DNA of 64,000 bases, from assembly GCA_021442155.1 (NCBI GenBank), contig CM038225.1, positions 83,712,925 to 83,776,924 of the forward strand, read 5' to 3'. The notes under the pieces are model-generated. The model searched no databases, was not told the origin of the DNA, and was given only the letters and a program-made list of their open reading frames with translations. This stretch comes from Cymbidium sinense (lineage: Eukaryota > Streptophyta > Magnoliopsida > Asparagales > Orchidaceae). Below, piece after piece: positions 1-12,429 of this stretch. Position 1 is the first letter of the stretch; every line of letters begins with the position of its first letter. Made by a program: the position numbers and the translations under genes.

Positions 1-235
1 TCCCAAAGATGTTGATATTCCGAATACCTAATGAAATGGCCAACTCCAGATTGGCAATGAGAGCCTCATATTTGACTTCTTTGTTGGTGCAAGGATCGGA
101 TAGATGATATGAAAATCTCATCATATCAGGTTTGGCATTTGGAGGACTATTAGTGCCCCTGCCTTACCTGGGAGAGTAGATTGTGGTTCTTCTCGCCTTT
201 GAGAGGAACCACACCATCAAAGTACATTTCTGAGT
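1..235 (-). pseudogene. Second (archaeal-type) RNase H domain relic, element A, partial
   Basis: Minus-strand translation begins with the peptide MYFDGVVPLKG at about 230. Further on it gives FSYHLSDPCTNKEVKYEA, then the window ends. The YFDG aspartate and the acidic residue after CTN fit the first two metal-binding positions of an RNase H fold. It lies downstream of RT and the ordinary RNase H, where Tat-lineage plant elements carry an extra RNase H. Its counterpart in B is at 50,260-50,510. Only the N-terminal half is present, and frame changes occur between the two motifs. Confidence 0.65.
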
Positions 236-329
236 GGTAAATATTTGCATCTCCTAAGGTCATGATTTATTCATTGGGGATATCATCACTGAGTGGGAAT
301 CCATGAGATGTAGATGTGTGGCTAGGAAA

Positions 330-850
330 TCCATAAGTGCTTGTCCTTTCACCGCAGAGGGTCATGAATGTGATGTCAAACTGTGATAAAATAATGGACC
401 ATTGTGCCAACCGTCCAGATAATGTTGACCATGTCATGAGATATTATAGTTGATTGATTCTAGAATTCAAGTTTACTTTATGAAGAGCATATAGCACCGT
501 AGCTTCTAGGCTACAAAGATTAAAGCTAGAAATACTTCTCAATGGGTGGATAGTTTACTTCAGTATGTATTATGACTAAGATAGTAACGTACATTCTTCT
601 TTCCCTCATTATTGTCTTGGGCTAACAAAGAGCTAAGGGAATCATCTAAAGCAGCAGTGTAAAGTATAAAAGGTTTTCCCGGATAGAGGTAGCAAGAACT
701 AGAGGCATCATGAGATATTGCTTGATACTCTCAAATGCATGTTGGCATTTATCATCCACTTAAACTTGGCATCCTTCTAGACCAATGTTGAGAATGACAT
801 CTACATAATAGGTTAGAAATAAAGTGTCTTAGATACGCCAACCTCTCTTG
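330..850 (-). pseudogene. RNase H domain (RT-linked) relic, element A
   Basis: Directly downstream (minus strand) of RT. Translated fragments include a stretch with CQHAFESIKQYLMMP and then KPFILYTAALDDSLSSLLAQ, which resemble the connection region and the start of the RNase H that follows RT in gypsy elements. The reading frame is interrupted several times. It would degrade the RNA strand of the RNA-DNA hybrid during reverse transcription. B has the same region, more eroded, at about 50,540-51,080. Confidence 0.6.
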
Positions 851-1600
851 GAATGATCTGCATTGGGTTAGACTTTTATGGGGTGGTATTTCCAATATCG
901 CTTTAATTTTCTCTGGTCCATTTCAAACTGGTGTCAGACAATGAACCCAAGAAACTTCCCAGAGGATACTCTGAATGTGCACTTTAGAGGGTTCATTTTA
1001 AGATTGTATTGTCTTAACTGCTCAAAAACTACTTTCAAGTCAACGATATGGTCTTCCTTTTCTTTACTTTTGACTACGAGATCATCGATGTAGCATTCAA
1101 CTTGGTGATGAATGAGTTCATCATAAATTTGAGTCATGGCCTACTGGTATGTGGCACAAATATTTTTAAGGCCGAAAGGCATGTCCTTGTAACAATAAAT
1201 TCCTATCAAGGTTCCAAAAGCTGTGTTTCTTTCATCTTTAGGTGCTAGCTTTATTTGGTTATATCCAGATGAACCATCCATGAAAGAGAAGATTGCCTAA
1301 GATGAGGCAATCTCCACCATTAGTTCTAGTACTGGTAGCGGAAATTTGTCTTTTGGACATGCCTTATTAAGATTCTTAAAATTGACGTATATATGAATTT
1401 GGCCATTCTTTCTTTTAACTGGAATGATGCTAGCCAACCAGGTATGGTATTTCTCCTCCTAGATGAAACCAACATCGATCAGTTTCTTTACTTCAAAAAT
1501 GACCTGTTGTTCAATATCCAACCGCATACATTGAGGAGCTTGCTAGGAGGCATTAATGTTAGGCTGTATTGCTAGCTTATGAACTACTATTTTAGGAGCT
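850..1600 (-). pseudogene. Reverse transcriptase relic, element A
   Basis: The clearest open piece (1,137-934) carries CYIDDLVVKSKEKEDHI, with the catalytic YxDD box as YIDD, followed by NPLKCTFRVSSGKFLGFIV, the usual sequence after the active site in gypsy RT. Upstream on the minus strand (about 1,590-1,140) are fragments for KKNGQIHIYVNFKNLNKACPK-like, FSFMDGSSGYNQI-like and YCYKDMPFGLKN-like motifs in different frames. These correspond to RT palm and finger motifs, including the first catalytic aspartate. Several stops and frame changes break it, so no functional enzyme is encoded. Identification as gypsy RT is secure; the lineage is inferred from the neighbours. Confidence 0.85.
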
Positions 1601-1623
1601 AATCTAAGCATTTTTTGAAAACT

Positions 1624-1971
1624 TCATGCAAAGTAGTCCTTAAACACAGTGAGTAACCTAACTAAGTCATTTGTTTCAAATTCATTTGACAAGGAGCTAA
1701 TGTATGTTAGGTGTGAATTATCTTTAGTCCCCAAGTTGATTTTTTTGAGTTTGTCAATGGTTGGTTTAATTTTCTTCTCAAATTTTGGGGGTGAATCTTT
1801 GACTTGGAGATCTTTTGAAGTTTCTAAACACACCTCCTCATATGAGTTAATGTAATTTGAGAAGAACTTATCATATTTCAAATGATTGGTGATGACTAAA
1901 CAATAATTATCATCATCACTATACCTACTGTACCAAATCCTAGTCTGGGTCTTCACTGAGAGCTCTTGCAT
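1624..1971 (-). pseudogene. Pol linker between protease and RT, element A
   Basis: An open stretch of 115 codons ends in a region with INLGTKDNSHLTYISSL followed by LVRLLTVFKDYFA. In plant Tat-type pol this segment (an INLGT...YIS block, then a KD-F-A block) sits just before RT, so the position fits. The N-terminal part is acidic and of unknown role. The equivalent in B is at about 51,800-52,140 and is more damaged. No separate gene is implied; this is part of the former gag-pol polyprotein. Confidence 0.65.
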
Positions 1972-2925
1972 TTTTTGTCACATAACCTTTCAAAGTACTC
2001 TGACCTATGATTAGACCATGTGTTTGGGATTAAACCATTATTTGCCAAATTAAGAACACAGGGTGAGTACTAATCAAACTATAATTATATTAATTCTTTA
2101 AAAGATTCATCCTCAAGCTCTACATCAACTTTGCAAATTAAGAATGCTGCTCCTGGATAAACCCTTTGGGCTTGGTATTTGCACATACTTTGGGGGCTTT
2201 CTTAATTATCAAACCCTCAATATTTTGTGAGGGAAGTGGGGTTAGAGCTAAGGCACCCATCTGCTATCTAACAATTTCACATAAAGAGAATTTAGATACA
2301 CTCATGTTTTGCTTGGGACTCAGTCTTCATCACTATCAGGCTCTAGTGTCACCTCCAACGGGATATGTTGATGAGAAGAGCTGGTCGGCATGCTTACTAC
2401 ATAGGACTCATCCTCTGAACTAGATTCTAAGCCCATGTAGATAGTAAGTGTACTCCTGGATGTTGGAAAGAATCTCCTGGTAGGTGGTAGGTATGAAGGC
2501 ATTCCACCTCTAAGACTCCCTATAGACTTGCTTCTTCATCATCCTGTTGGAGGTCGAGTTATCCTCCCCACTTGTTATAATAGAGTAATGAACTGTGGGT
2601 GGAATCTAATCTCAGGCTCTATATCCTCCCTAAGATCTTCTTCTCGTTCTCTTTTATTTTCTTTTTTATTTTCTTTATCTTTATATTTTCTTTCTTTTTC
2701 TTTATTTTCTTTTTCATTTTGATGAAGTTTGCGAGAGAAGACATTTTGTTTCTTAGGGAGGTAATAAGTCTACAAATGGTATGAGATATCCTTTGACATA
2801 ATACTTGATTCCATCCCTTATGAACTTAATGCACTGATGTAGGGAGGATGGAACCATGTTGTTCTCATGTACCCAAAGTCACCCAAACAAAATGTTAAAA
2901 GATGTATCAAAATCTATTAGGTGAA
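1972..2925 (-). pseudogene. Pol spacer, charged low-complexity segment, element A
   Basis: Between the protease and the RT linker. On the minus strand 2,720-2,640 is a purine-rich run that would encode a lysine/glutamate-rich stretch. 2,502-2,320 encodes a piece rich in serine and acidic residues (GLESSSEDES and EPDSDED are visible). B keeps the same arrangement at 52,140-53,080, with its own lysine-rich tract at about 52,700-52,770. I recognise no catalytic domain. It is probably a disordered linker of the polyprotein. Confidence 0.45.
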
Positions 2926-3423
2926 ACTTGGCTTCTATCTTCCAATCATCTATCTCTAAAGGTAACACAATGGAGCCTAAGGCCCTCTCGTCTTGTTCAT
3001 TAAATCATTTTAACATCATCTTCTCACCTTGGACTTTAAAGATGTTGATCTTCAAGTATGTAAGGGTTCTTAGACTCATAATATTTATGATGCACATAGA
3101 TCAACCAATACTCTAGATAGCCTAAACTTGCCAACATCTATGGTGATGTAGAGGGTGTGGTTGTGCTTTATTTTCCCACAAAGTAGGTCTTCATCTAAGA
3201 ATATGACTCCTAACATTTTCTTTGAAAAGCATGCCTTCTCTCCAACTGTATCAGTTGTGGCCAACTGAGCTAAGCATATTTTAGGGTCAAGTAATGCGCT
3301 GACTAATGACTTCATCATCTCTTTGGATAAGGCAATGGCATTATATATGCTTAACTTAGCTGGTAACTTTCTAAGGTGTGTTATGATGTTGTAGTTAACT
3401 TTGGGTTGGTCCTCCATAGGCAT
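2926..3423 (-). pseudogene. Retroviral-type aspartic protease region relic, element A
   Basis: The minus-strand fragment 3,423-3,085 contains ITHLRKLPAKLSIYNAI and, further on, HTLYITIDVGKFRLSRVLVD, followed at once by a stop. In another frame INIMSLRTL follows. The VLVD block followed by an INIM-type sequence is the place of the active-site loop in plant gypsy proteases. The expected glycine-containing triad after the aspartate is replaced here (VDLCAS), so the site is mutated. B shows the same block with different damage around 53,100-53,470. Confidence 0.6.
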
Positions 3424-3439
3424 ATCGAAGGGTGGACCA

Positions 3440-5260
3440 TCTTATGGAGGGGCTATCTGCTCATTGGAACCAATGACCTATTTACCCTTAGCTTGAGGTG
3501 CTACCCTAAGAGGTAGAACTTTACCACTATGGAGGTTGACTTCAATGGCTTCTTATAATGAGAAACTTATGAAAAGTTCTATCTGCTCATTGGGTATACC
3601 TACAGCTTCTCCTAAAAGATCATCGGAGTCAGATGGCTCCAAATCAATCTCAAGTTGTGAACTCTGAGAATTTAGAAAAGGGAAATCTATTTCTGAATGA
3701 GTAGAATTGATCAAAATTATTTAGATTGTTATCGTTATGACTTGGAGAGCTATCAATAGGAATAAAATCATTGATGTCATCAAAGGTAAACAAGATGTAA
3801 GCTGAATCATTCTTCTTCATTGATTTCTTTACCTTTAGAGGTGGTATGTAGTAGAAATCAAGTAAAGTGAGTGGTGTGAGTGGCTTGATGCCCTCACCAT
3901 GGATACAATGATCCTAATGGTGGTGGAGGAGCTAGTAGAAATAGTAATTATAATGGTGGAAGGAATAATGCTAGACTTGGATGGTGGTGGTGTAATGGAA
4001 CTATCGGGTATGTAATGACTGCTTGTGCGGATGAGCTTCCACCCTCCTTGAGTTGTCCTTCACAACTAGCAGACCTTCCTTGTGTTCCTGTGAAGAACTG
4101 AGAGAAAGTTTTTTGATTTTATAAATGATTTTTTTAGAGGTACATGATAAAGAGAGATCCCAACCTTCTTTTATCTTGAGAGGATTAGATGTATCTCCAA
4201 AAATTACTTTAATAGAACTAGAAGGTTGTTATACTAAGTATTCTTTAGGGATAACTATGGCTCCTGACTTATAGTTATGATCAAGCCAATACTTGAAGGT
4301 AAAGAAATCCTCTAAGATAGTTACCCTTTTTCTGACTTTTTAGGGAAACCAAGCTTCTTGAGAAGGTTTTTAAAAATCTTTTTGGCTACCTCCCTCATGA
4401 ATGAGTATGGCTTGTTGACCTTATCAGCAAGAGTAGGTGGAAAGTAGCTACCTAGTGGTGGATATTGATAGTGCTGCTGTGGTGGCCTTTGTGGTGGCCA
4501 AGGTAGTGGAAGAGGAGGTGGGAGTGGGGGCTGCTAAACTCTGGGCCTTTCAAACTATGCTCTTACTAGCTGCTTCCTCTTATCTAGTGTAACCACTATT
4601 CCTAGCTTCTTCTCAAATATTTTTTGGGGCTTGGGCTTAAATGATTGGTCTAAGAAGGGTAACTGTTTGGCTTCCTCTTAGGTTAGCCACCTTTTTGATT
4701 AATTTGTCAAATATTTTTATGGTAAAGCCCTTGAGCTTGAAGGGGACCAGGCCATGGATATTCTTGAGAAGAATCTCAAAGAAATGCTACTCTTGTAGTA
4801 TGGTTCAAATTTCATGCTTAGGTTTTCCCATATGAGATTATAATCAACAAGTAACTTGTTGGGGTTTTGTTTCTCTATAATGAGGTCCCCTACAATCATC
4901 CTTTGTTGAGCTCTGTGAATCTCTTAATGAAGAATAGCTATAACTCTACAAAGGACTTTACCAAACTATTGGGAATTTGGCATACCAATCAAATGCTACT
5001 CCAGAAAGGCTACAACAAATTGTTTAAAAGTAACGCGCTATGCCAGCATACAATAACCACTTGAAGTGTGCTATATGATGCCTGGGTCCTTCCATCAAAT
5101 ACCAAGGATGGTGGCACAAAACCTTGGGGTATTGAACTACATCAAATTTCTCTAGGTATGGTCTACCCTTGAACCGATGAGCTCCCTCTTTCACCAATGC
5201 CACACCTCAACAACTATTTATTGTATCTCCTTTTAGACAAATATTTACCCACTTCAATCT
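3440..5260 (-). pseudogene. Gag core and C-terminus relic, element A
   Basis: Reading the minus strand, about 4,330-4,090 gives fragments like LEDFFTFKYWLDH followed by YKSGAI, the conserved Gag C-terminal block also seen intact in B (GHILEDCFTFKDWLEHSYKS at about 54,340). About 5,200-4,620 aligns with the B gag core, which resembles the retrotransposon gag domain. The region 3,440-4,080 is a low-complexity linker towards protease. Gag would form the virus-like particle. No zinc-knuckle CCHC motif was seen; the GHxxEDC block sits in its place. The frame is disrupted throughout. Confidence 0.6.
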
Positions 5261-5399
5261 CCATATGGCATATAACATCTTAACAATACAACTTCTAGAT
5301 ATGATAACATCTTTACCCTATGTTGTTTACTTTCACTATCCAGTGACGAGGAATACTTTATGCTTATGGAGGAGTATCTTTAGCTAAATTTAACATCTA

Positions 5400-6625
5400 T
5401 TCCTTGGGTGGACCACGATGCTCTTCCCATGGAAGGTGAGCTTTTTCTTGGTGGAGTAGAAGTCATTGGGATGTCTGTGATCTTTTCTATGGTGGATGAG
5501 GATGATGGACAAGTGATAGGTGCCAAGTGGAGCAATGTAATGGTGGTGACACGGGCTGCCTCTCTACCGAAGACCTCTACTTGTGGCTAGAACTGGTAAG
5601 AACTATCTTGTCAGAATGATCAGGTCTATCAGCTTGTTGATTGGAATAGTCAATCAAAACTGAGGCTACCGACTATTTGGAAAAACTCCTCTTGTCTCTC
5701 TTGCCTGCTTGGGTTGCAACCTTCGCCTCGATGGCCCTCTCTCTGTAGATTTGATCCTTAACACTTTAAGGAATCATCTGTCTTAAGTCGTGCAAAGTGG
5801 AAAAGTCAAAGTGTTCATGGACTCTCCCTACTCCCCTGAGCAGACCTCAGACTAGCATTGGGCTTCATCCTCTTCCTATGCACTGTCTCATACTTTATAG
5901 GTCATGGGGGTGATGCTGCAATCTTCTTGACATCCTCTCCTCCCTCTGTAGCTAAAAGGGGTGAAACCTACTGCCACCAAGAAGGGGAGAGGTCTCATGA
6001 ATGGATCCCTCTTCAACTACATGGGAGGTATCTTCAACTTCCTTGGCTATGCACTCATAATGCCTCTTAATTTTTCTATTCTAGTTATAGTGTTGAGTGT
6101 TGGTCAAAGGTGTAGGGCGGGAGCTAGAACCAACCTTAAAGATAGGGGAGACTCTCTCAGAAGCAAGGATGGAATTCCACTTAAAGATTGGGGCTATAGA
6201 AGTGTTACTAGTCCTAACTAAAGTTGTGATAGGTACAGATGATACTCATGGCAGGGGAACCTTTAAGGCCCTTCTCTTCAAGGATGGAAACTCAATATCT
6301 AAATAGAGGTCAAATTGTAGAAGTAGCTTCTTATCAGCCACCTCCTCCCTACTGATAGTGCTGAGGATAGGTCCATCACATGTGACTTTGAACTGCTTAA
6401 GCCCAAGCCAAACTATATGATGGGAGATGAGGTGAGTATGGTCTGCTCCATGGCCAAATCCACATAAGAAGAGAAAGAGAAAATTGAGCTTTCTGACAGA
6501 CATGATGATTGATTGCTTGCAAGGAAGGGAAATAAAGCTTTCTTCTTCGCTGTTGGACAAGAAGGGTGCATATTAGATTTATTTTGGTTGTTGTTTTTAC
6601 TTTGACTTTGAATTGGAACCCTCAT
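5400..6625 (-). pseudogene. N-terminal part of gag or an extra 5' ORF, element A
   Basis: Minus-strand open pieces 6,625-6,413 and 6,560-6,246 share a short similar stretch (SYVDLAMEQTIL) with the start of the coding region in B near 56,930 (fragment FSFGMDLA). Ogre-type elements are known to carry an additional ORF of unknown function upstream of gag, and long N-terminal gag extensions also occur. I cannot tell which applies here. No conserved domain is recognised. Plus-strand open frames over the same bases are non-coding shadows. Confidence 0.4.
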
Positions 6626-7001
6626 TTAATAAATTTGATTATGGAAAGATTTGGAATTTTGGAGAGGAATGTTCTACTTTTCTTTTGAACTCCAATGGAC
6701 TCTGAAAATATTGAATGAACCTTACTTCCAATCTAGTGGTAAGAGGTTCTTAATTTTGTTTAATTTATTTTTAAGTAATTTCTTTAATTAATTTTCTTTT
6801 ACCTATTGGAGGTCCAATAGGAGTTTTAAGACCTACTAGAGTGAGGTCCAAAAACCTAAAGGATGTTGGCCACCCTTGCTTAAGGATGAAATAAGCAAGG
6901 TGTCCAATGGAAAGAATTTTAGTATTGGACTTATATATAATATAAGTCCACTATCCATACTTGGAGATAATGATTGATTACTAGAGATGGAGAGAAGAAC
7001 T
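6626..7001 (-). other. 5' leader of element A
   Basis: AT-rich sequence without a coding signal between the first coding relic and the primer-binding region. 6,830-7,020 matches the equivalent stretch of B at 59,570-59,740 (shared blocks such as GAGTGAGGTCC and TACTTGGAGA), which fixes both copies as element leaders. At about 6,622-6,650 a fragment with AATAAATTTGATTATGG resembles one unit of the hairpin repeats that fill the B leader at 57,030-59,350. The array itself is absent here. Confidence 0.6.
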
Positions 7002-7019
7002 ATCCTAGTGGAGTGGCCA
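7002..7019 (-). promoter_or_regulatory. Probable primer-binding site (tRNA primer), element A
   Basis: On the minus strand the bases after the LTR end read a short T-run and then TGGCCACTCCACTAGGATA. A TGG start a few bases after the CA end of an LTR is where a tRNA 3' CCA end pairs to prime minus-strand DNA synthesis. The spacing from the LTR end (7,028) is 8 bases, slightly more than usual. I do not assign the tRNA. The B equivalent at about 59,717-59,733 is eroded and has lost the TGG. Confidence 0.55.
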
Positions 7020-9631
7020 AAAAAATCTGTGGTATTTTAATTTGGAGTCATGTGGATAACATGAAGATCTTATGAGGTACTTATTGAAGTGATGGTACTA
7101 CATTAAGGTATGATGTACCATCTCGAGGTATGGAAGTATCACCCTACAATAGACCTAATCACCTAATATGAACTCCTAAGTTAGATGAGTCTTCATATAT
7201 ACCAGAGATCTTTCCCCTACTTTACATGGAGAACTAAAATAAGGTTATTTTATGTTGGGTTCTTTAGTTCCCTATGGAAGCAAGCTTCCATAGTTAATTA
7301 CATCTTAGGAAATAGAAATTTCTTAAGAAAACTCTTGATTAAATTAGCCAATAAATATCTCCAAAGGTTTCAAAGCTAGACTATCAAGGTATTTGGTATT
7401 TTTTAAAATCAAGTGTGAGATTTCAAACATAAAGACTTATGTAAGGGTTCCAAAGGAAGTTAAGTAGTGAGCACTCATGATACTAGGAAGCTTAGTGAGC
7501 ACTCTAATCTACCCTATAGTGCAGCTTTATCTATTTGAAAGAGAGTTTATTTTTATTTAACTTGAAATTTTATTAGAATACTAGGGCTTATAGTCCATCA
7601 ACACAAGATTATGAAAATGCATAAGAGGTGAGGACTTATACTCGTAGCCTGAAGGAAATAAATAGCCTCATAACCTAAATCTAGGATGCTTTAGCACAAG
7701 ATAAAAGCATCACTTAAGTCTAATAAAAAATGGGATATAGTGATTTACCTCCACAAGAGATGATAAATCCATCCTAACTCTTCTAGACTTACAACCGCCT
7801 GGGGTGCTCGCTAGCTAACACTTCATATGCTTCAAAACCATGTAGGCTGATCTTATATAAATGCAAGATTGTTAAGTTGTTATTTAGTTAGGAAAGAAAC
7901 TAAAGTCTTAGACTCACTCCCTAAGAGACTAGATCATGATTCGCATGAGATCATGATTTAGACTAATGCAAAATTTATAACCTTTTACACCATTTTGATA
8001 CATTCATTTAGACAATGGCTTTGGACAATTATGCCTATATGCATGATGAAATAAGATTATGGGCTAAATCAATGGGAGGAGGTGTTCTCCATTACAAGGG
8101 ATGCTCTCAAAGGTCAAGCATTCCCCTGTCATGCAAGAATGAAGACCCTCCCTATTCAAGAGCAAAGTAAGATGTTGCAACATTCAACATTTAGCTGAGT
8201 TGTTAAATCTTTTAAGGTAAGGTGGTGAGTTATATTTAAAATTTAGTTATGAGTTATTTAATGGGGGTAGAATAATAATTTTATCCTAAAGAGCCTACCG
8301 CATCTAGGACAGACATTCAATCATCAAACTTTAGGAAGCCTATGAAAACATGTCATTTCTATTACACAAGATAAGCATAATAATCAAATATTCATAGATT
8401 TCTATGAAAGAATAAAAGGTTGGTGCAACTGGGTACCACTGTACACCCCAGAGTAGAACAAAATTTGGTAGTCGAGCTCAACCCTTATACAACCTAAATT
8501 ATTAAAAATAAAGAATATCACAATTATAATGAAACAAATGCTATTGGGGTATTCTTCTTCATCTTTCTTTTCTCTTTTTTGATTTGATTTTGCTCCATGC
8601 TTTGCAGGGCCTCTGAAGTCTTTGCCTTCTAGCCATTGCTCATCCTAAAATCTCATAACACTAATTCTAATTCAAATTGCAAAATTACATGTTTATGAAA
8701 ATAAAAATCTAACTACTAATAAATATTAGCTAAACAGACATACATACCAAGTATTTATATTTCAACCCTACATTAGTAACTAAGCCCCTATCCTAATTGG
8801 ACTATGCTTAGGGGCATATAAGCAACTGCAAGCAATAGCATTTATATTTATTATTACAGTGGCCCCTTAAGTATAATCCCCTGCATAAAACATCATTAAG
8901 CTATGAACATCTTAACATCCAGTCTATACATAAACAATCAAAACATCCAATATAAAATATTACATCACAAAATAAAACATAACATCGCAAGACATACCAT
9001 CTTAACTTAGAGCTATAATTGATAACTTAGTATTCTAATGTGTGTGCTAAGGTTTAGTGTGGTATATCTTAGTTAGGCTTTAGGTATATGATTGTCTAAA
9101 GGTTTTGGAATGTTCAACTTACACATGAGGGGATGTTTCACTTCAAGTTATTAAAAGGATTGGTGGATTTTAATTATATATTTTTTGTTTCACTTAATAA
9201 TTACTTAGCATCTAGTTATTGCAGAGAGGAAAGAGGTTTGACCCTCTTCATCCTACCTTAAGTTATTTTCTAAAGGCATGTTGTTATACTTTTTTTTTCT
9301 CTTAGTGAATGATTTATAAATATTTTATCAATCCTAAGTTTTGGTTAATCTTAGAGAATCATATCCAAACATGAAAGGAATCTTATGACTAATGAGTTTG
9401 AATTACTATCACATGGATAATATTACATCATTTCTTTTCATCATCAATAACATGCATATGATATTGAATTTAACATACCTATACATGCAATGTACATATG
9501 TATATTTTTGGCACACTTGAATGATTGTTAATGCATACATTTTTGGTAGAAAAGAGAGACTCCATTCCTTAGCTAAGTATATATATGCATGTATTAAAGA
9601 TTAAGCAAGTACACATTATTAAACAATGAAA

Positions 9632-9852
9632 ATGAGGTAATCTAAGACCTCCTTGGGGATATATAAAGCCTCATATTCTTGGGATGTCTAGACTATATAC
9701 TCCTTAACTTCAATACACATAAATATAAGAATGAAAAATTTATGTAAAATATAACAAATATACATGCATATGAATGAAATAATGGAAAGTGAGGTAATCT
9801 AAGACCTCCTTAGGGGCGCTTAAAGCCTCGTATTCTCGGGATGTCTACTATA
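9632..9852. repeat. Duplicated LTR motif (two copies)
   Basis: Two copies of a motif of about 60 bp, at 9,632-9,695 and 9,791-9,852. Each reads GAGGTAATCTAAGACCTCCTT, then an AAAGCCTC block, then a GGGATGTCTA block. The inverted LTR has three copies (22,442-23,050); C and B have one each (25,960-26,040; 41,730-41,795; 62,225-62,290). Each contains short inverted repeats. Its function is unknown; it lies in the middle of the LTR. Confidence 0.7.
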
Positions 9853-12429
9853 CCATATTCAAACATGTAAACATACACATGAATTATGAAAATAGAATAA
9901 TCCTTTAACATGTTTAAACTACAAGTGAATGTAAATCACATATAATAGTCATAGCCAACATCACTCAAAATTTTCATCATTAGCTTATAATTTTGAAAAT
10001 AATTTGAGATTTATTAGTGATTAATAGCCACACCATATAATAAGATCAATTCAACATATGCTACTTATATATACATAACTACATTCATTTTATTCTTTTA
10101 TTTGAAACAATGAATACATGATACAAATGACATACAAATTTACAATGATTGAAAATGAATGACTAAATATTGCAACATAATACATTCAATCACATTAATT
10201 TCTAAGGACAATCAAGTCAAATAAAAGTTCTTTAAGATTAACCAAAGTTATTTTGAAGTTTGATTTTTGTGTTTGAGTTATTAAAACCTAAAGTGGAGAA
10301 AAGACACTTAGTGTTTGCCCCATCCCATGTTAGTGACTTAATGTATTTAAGGAAAATTAATTAACTTTTATGGATTGATTAAATTCAAATCATTAAGAAA
10401 TTAATTTAATTTTCCTTTCCTAAGATTTTCTAATTTAATTAGCCACTTAACTATGAGCCTCTAATGATATGCCAATGTGAAATTAAAATTTGCAATGCAC
10501 TTAGCAAGACCTAATTTAATGAGGCTCATACTTAAAGGTTAGTTAAATTAAGGAAAGAGCTAAACTAAGAACTTATATGGTGTTCCCACACCCATAGGTT
10601 CCTTAAAGATCTTTTTGTTATTTAACACATAAAGAGAAACCCATGAATTGAATTTGAGTTATCTTCTGAACCAAATATCATTTTAATTTGATTTAATTTT
10701 ATAATTAATTTACTTAATTAACCTTTATATGCATTAATTAACCCTCCCATGGAAATGTACTTAGAAACATAACTAGGAAAGATGCCCTAATCATTTTTCC
10801 TCATTATTCTCACTATTAATAGTGATTAATCATTATTTACCACTTAATTTTTACTATTTAGCATTTTAATATTTATTAAATTGATTAAGTAGGGTGATTA
10901 GGATTAAAATTTCAAATTCTTTAAATTACATGGCCAATAAATTCCCAAAAAAAGTATGGTTGGCAGAAGACATCCCATGGAATCAACATTTCAAATTTGA
11001 ATCAATTGGCCAAGTAATTAAGCTTTAATTAGGGTAATTATCATTCAAATCCTAATCAAACACTATTCATTAACCAAATATTATGGATTTTATTTTTATT
11101 AAATTCTCCTATGTTTAACCTTTCCAAAATGGATTTACTTGTATTTTTGGATTTTCTTATAATTAGTTATGAATTTTCAAATTTCTAACCATTTTATCCT
11201 AGTTTTAACACTTACTTAACTTTCTAAACTATCGCACCAAGCGAAGTTGATGCGGTAATGCTTTACTTGTGGTGCCATGGGATAGGTTATTTAAAACATC
11301 TAACGTGGAAGGTGAGTCAGCAGCAGCAGACGTGATTTCATCTCCACCATTTGATCTCAGATCGGATAGCCAAGATGAATCCCATGGTTTCTTAAGGATT
11401 AAATTGAATAATATAGCATATTAAATCATAGTCGTTCATTCTAATCATGCAGAACGGATGATCGATGATCCATCATCCCCTAGGCATCGAAAGATGAAGA
11501 CCTTCTACCACGCTTGATTGAGCTTAGGAGCTAGGATGACAAGATCGACTCTAAAACTTATGGTGTGGAGATCTAAGAAGATCCTCCATGAAAATTGTAT
11601 GAAATCATGATTCATTTCCCAAAAGACCAACTCCTAGGGGAAAATCTATAGCGTGTTAGATTTTTACCTCGTAGGACCTAATGACTGGCAGTCTGTCAAC
11701 TGAGATAGCTTCATGTTGAAGAGACGAAGCCCTGTTGAGAAGATAAGCTACCTACCCACTGATTCCTCTATGGACCAACCATTGTTAGAAAGCTCATTGG
11801 AGTTGGTCTTGGGGTACCTGGTGATTAAATCAATCAAGGATTGAATCATTTTGACTTACCAAACTAAGGAGAAGGTGTGGAAAGAGTTAATTTGGATTTG
11901 GTGAGATTTTGGTGATGTTGGATGGATGTGGCTCTTGATTTCACTTTGTGGTTGGTCTCGTTGGTGATAGGATGCATTAGGGATTCGAGGAAGGGTTTAG
12001 GACTACTCGAACACTCTAATGAAGCTTTGTGTGAAGTTGGAATGGATGGGGAGAAGTATACTCTCCTCCCCAAGTGAACAAAGGGTTGTGACTGGCTCAA
12101 CCTTTGGCAGCCGTCCGGACGGGGTAGGTGGCCAAAGGTGGCAGTGGATTGTTGAGGTGGAGGTGCTTGAGAGGCTGAGGTAGTGGCATGGGTAGGCATA
12201 GGGTGTACCTTCTCCTCCAAGTGAACCAATGGCATGCCATGGGTGAGTTCACCCTCTCAAGGACAAAGGTTGAACACATCCTTGGGTTAGGTTGGGTCAA
12301 TGTTCTTAGTGTCCAAGAATGGCCAAAGGTAGCAGCCAAGGCTTGGGGAGTGGGAGAACCAATCCAAATGGGCATTTTGTCTCATTTGGGTGACTTGGTT
12401 CAAGGGTTTTGACACAAATAGGTTCACCA

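Larger units (their letters stand above)
1..7027 (-). mobile_element. Element A internal region, Ty3/gypsy Tat-like, truncated by window edge
   Basis: Read on the minus strand this is the 5' part of a gypsy-type retrotransposon: primer-binding region next to the LTR at 7,028, short leader, gag (about 6,560 to 3,450), protease (about 3,420-2,930), reverse transcriptase (about 1,600-850), RNase H (about 830-330) and the start of a second RNase H (235-1). The domain order is seen directly in translated fragments and matches element B at 50,260-59,740, which shares sequence along its length. Integrase would lie left of position 1. Many stops and frameshifts make it non-functional. Its leader is only about 0.4 kb, against 2.8 kb in B. 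The two-RNase-H order supports the Tat lineage (family knowledge). Confidence 0.85.

Noticed and set aside
5408..6306. Several plus-strand open frames over element A gag
   Set aside because: They are antisense shadows; the homologous stretch of B does not keep the frames.
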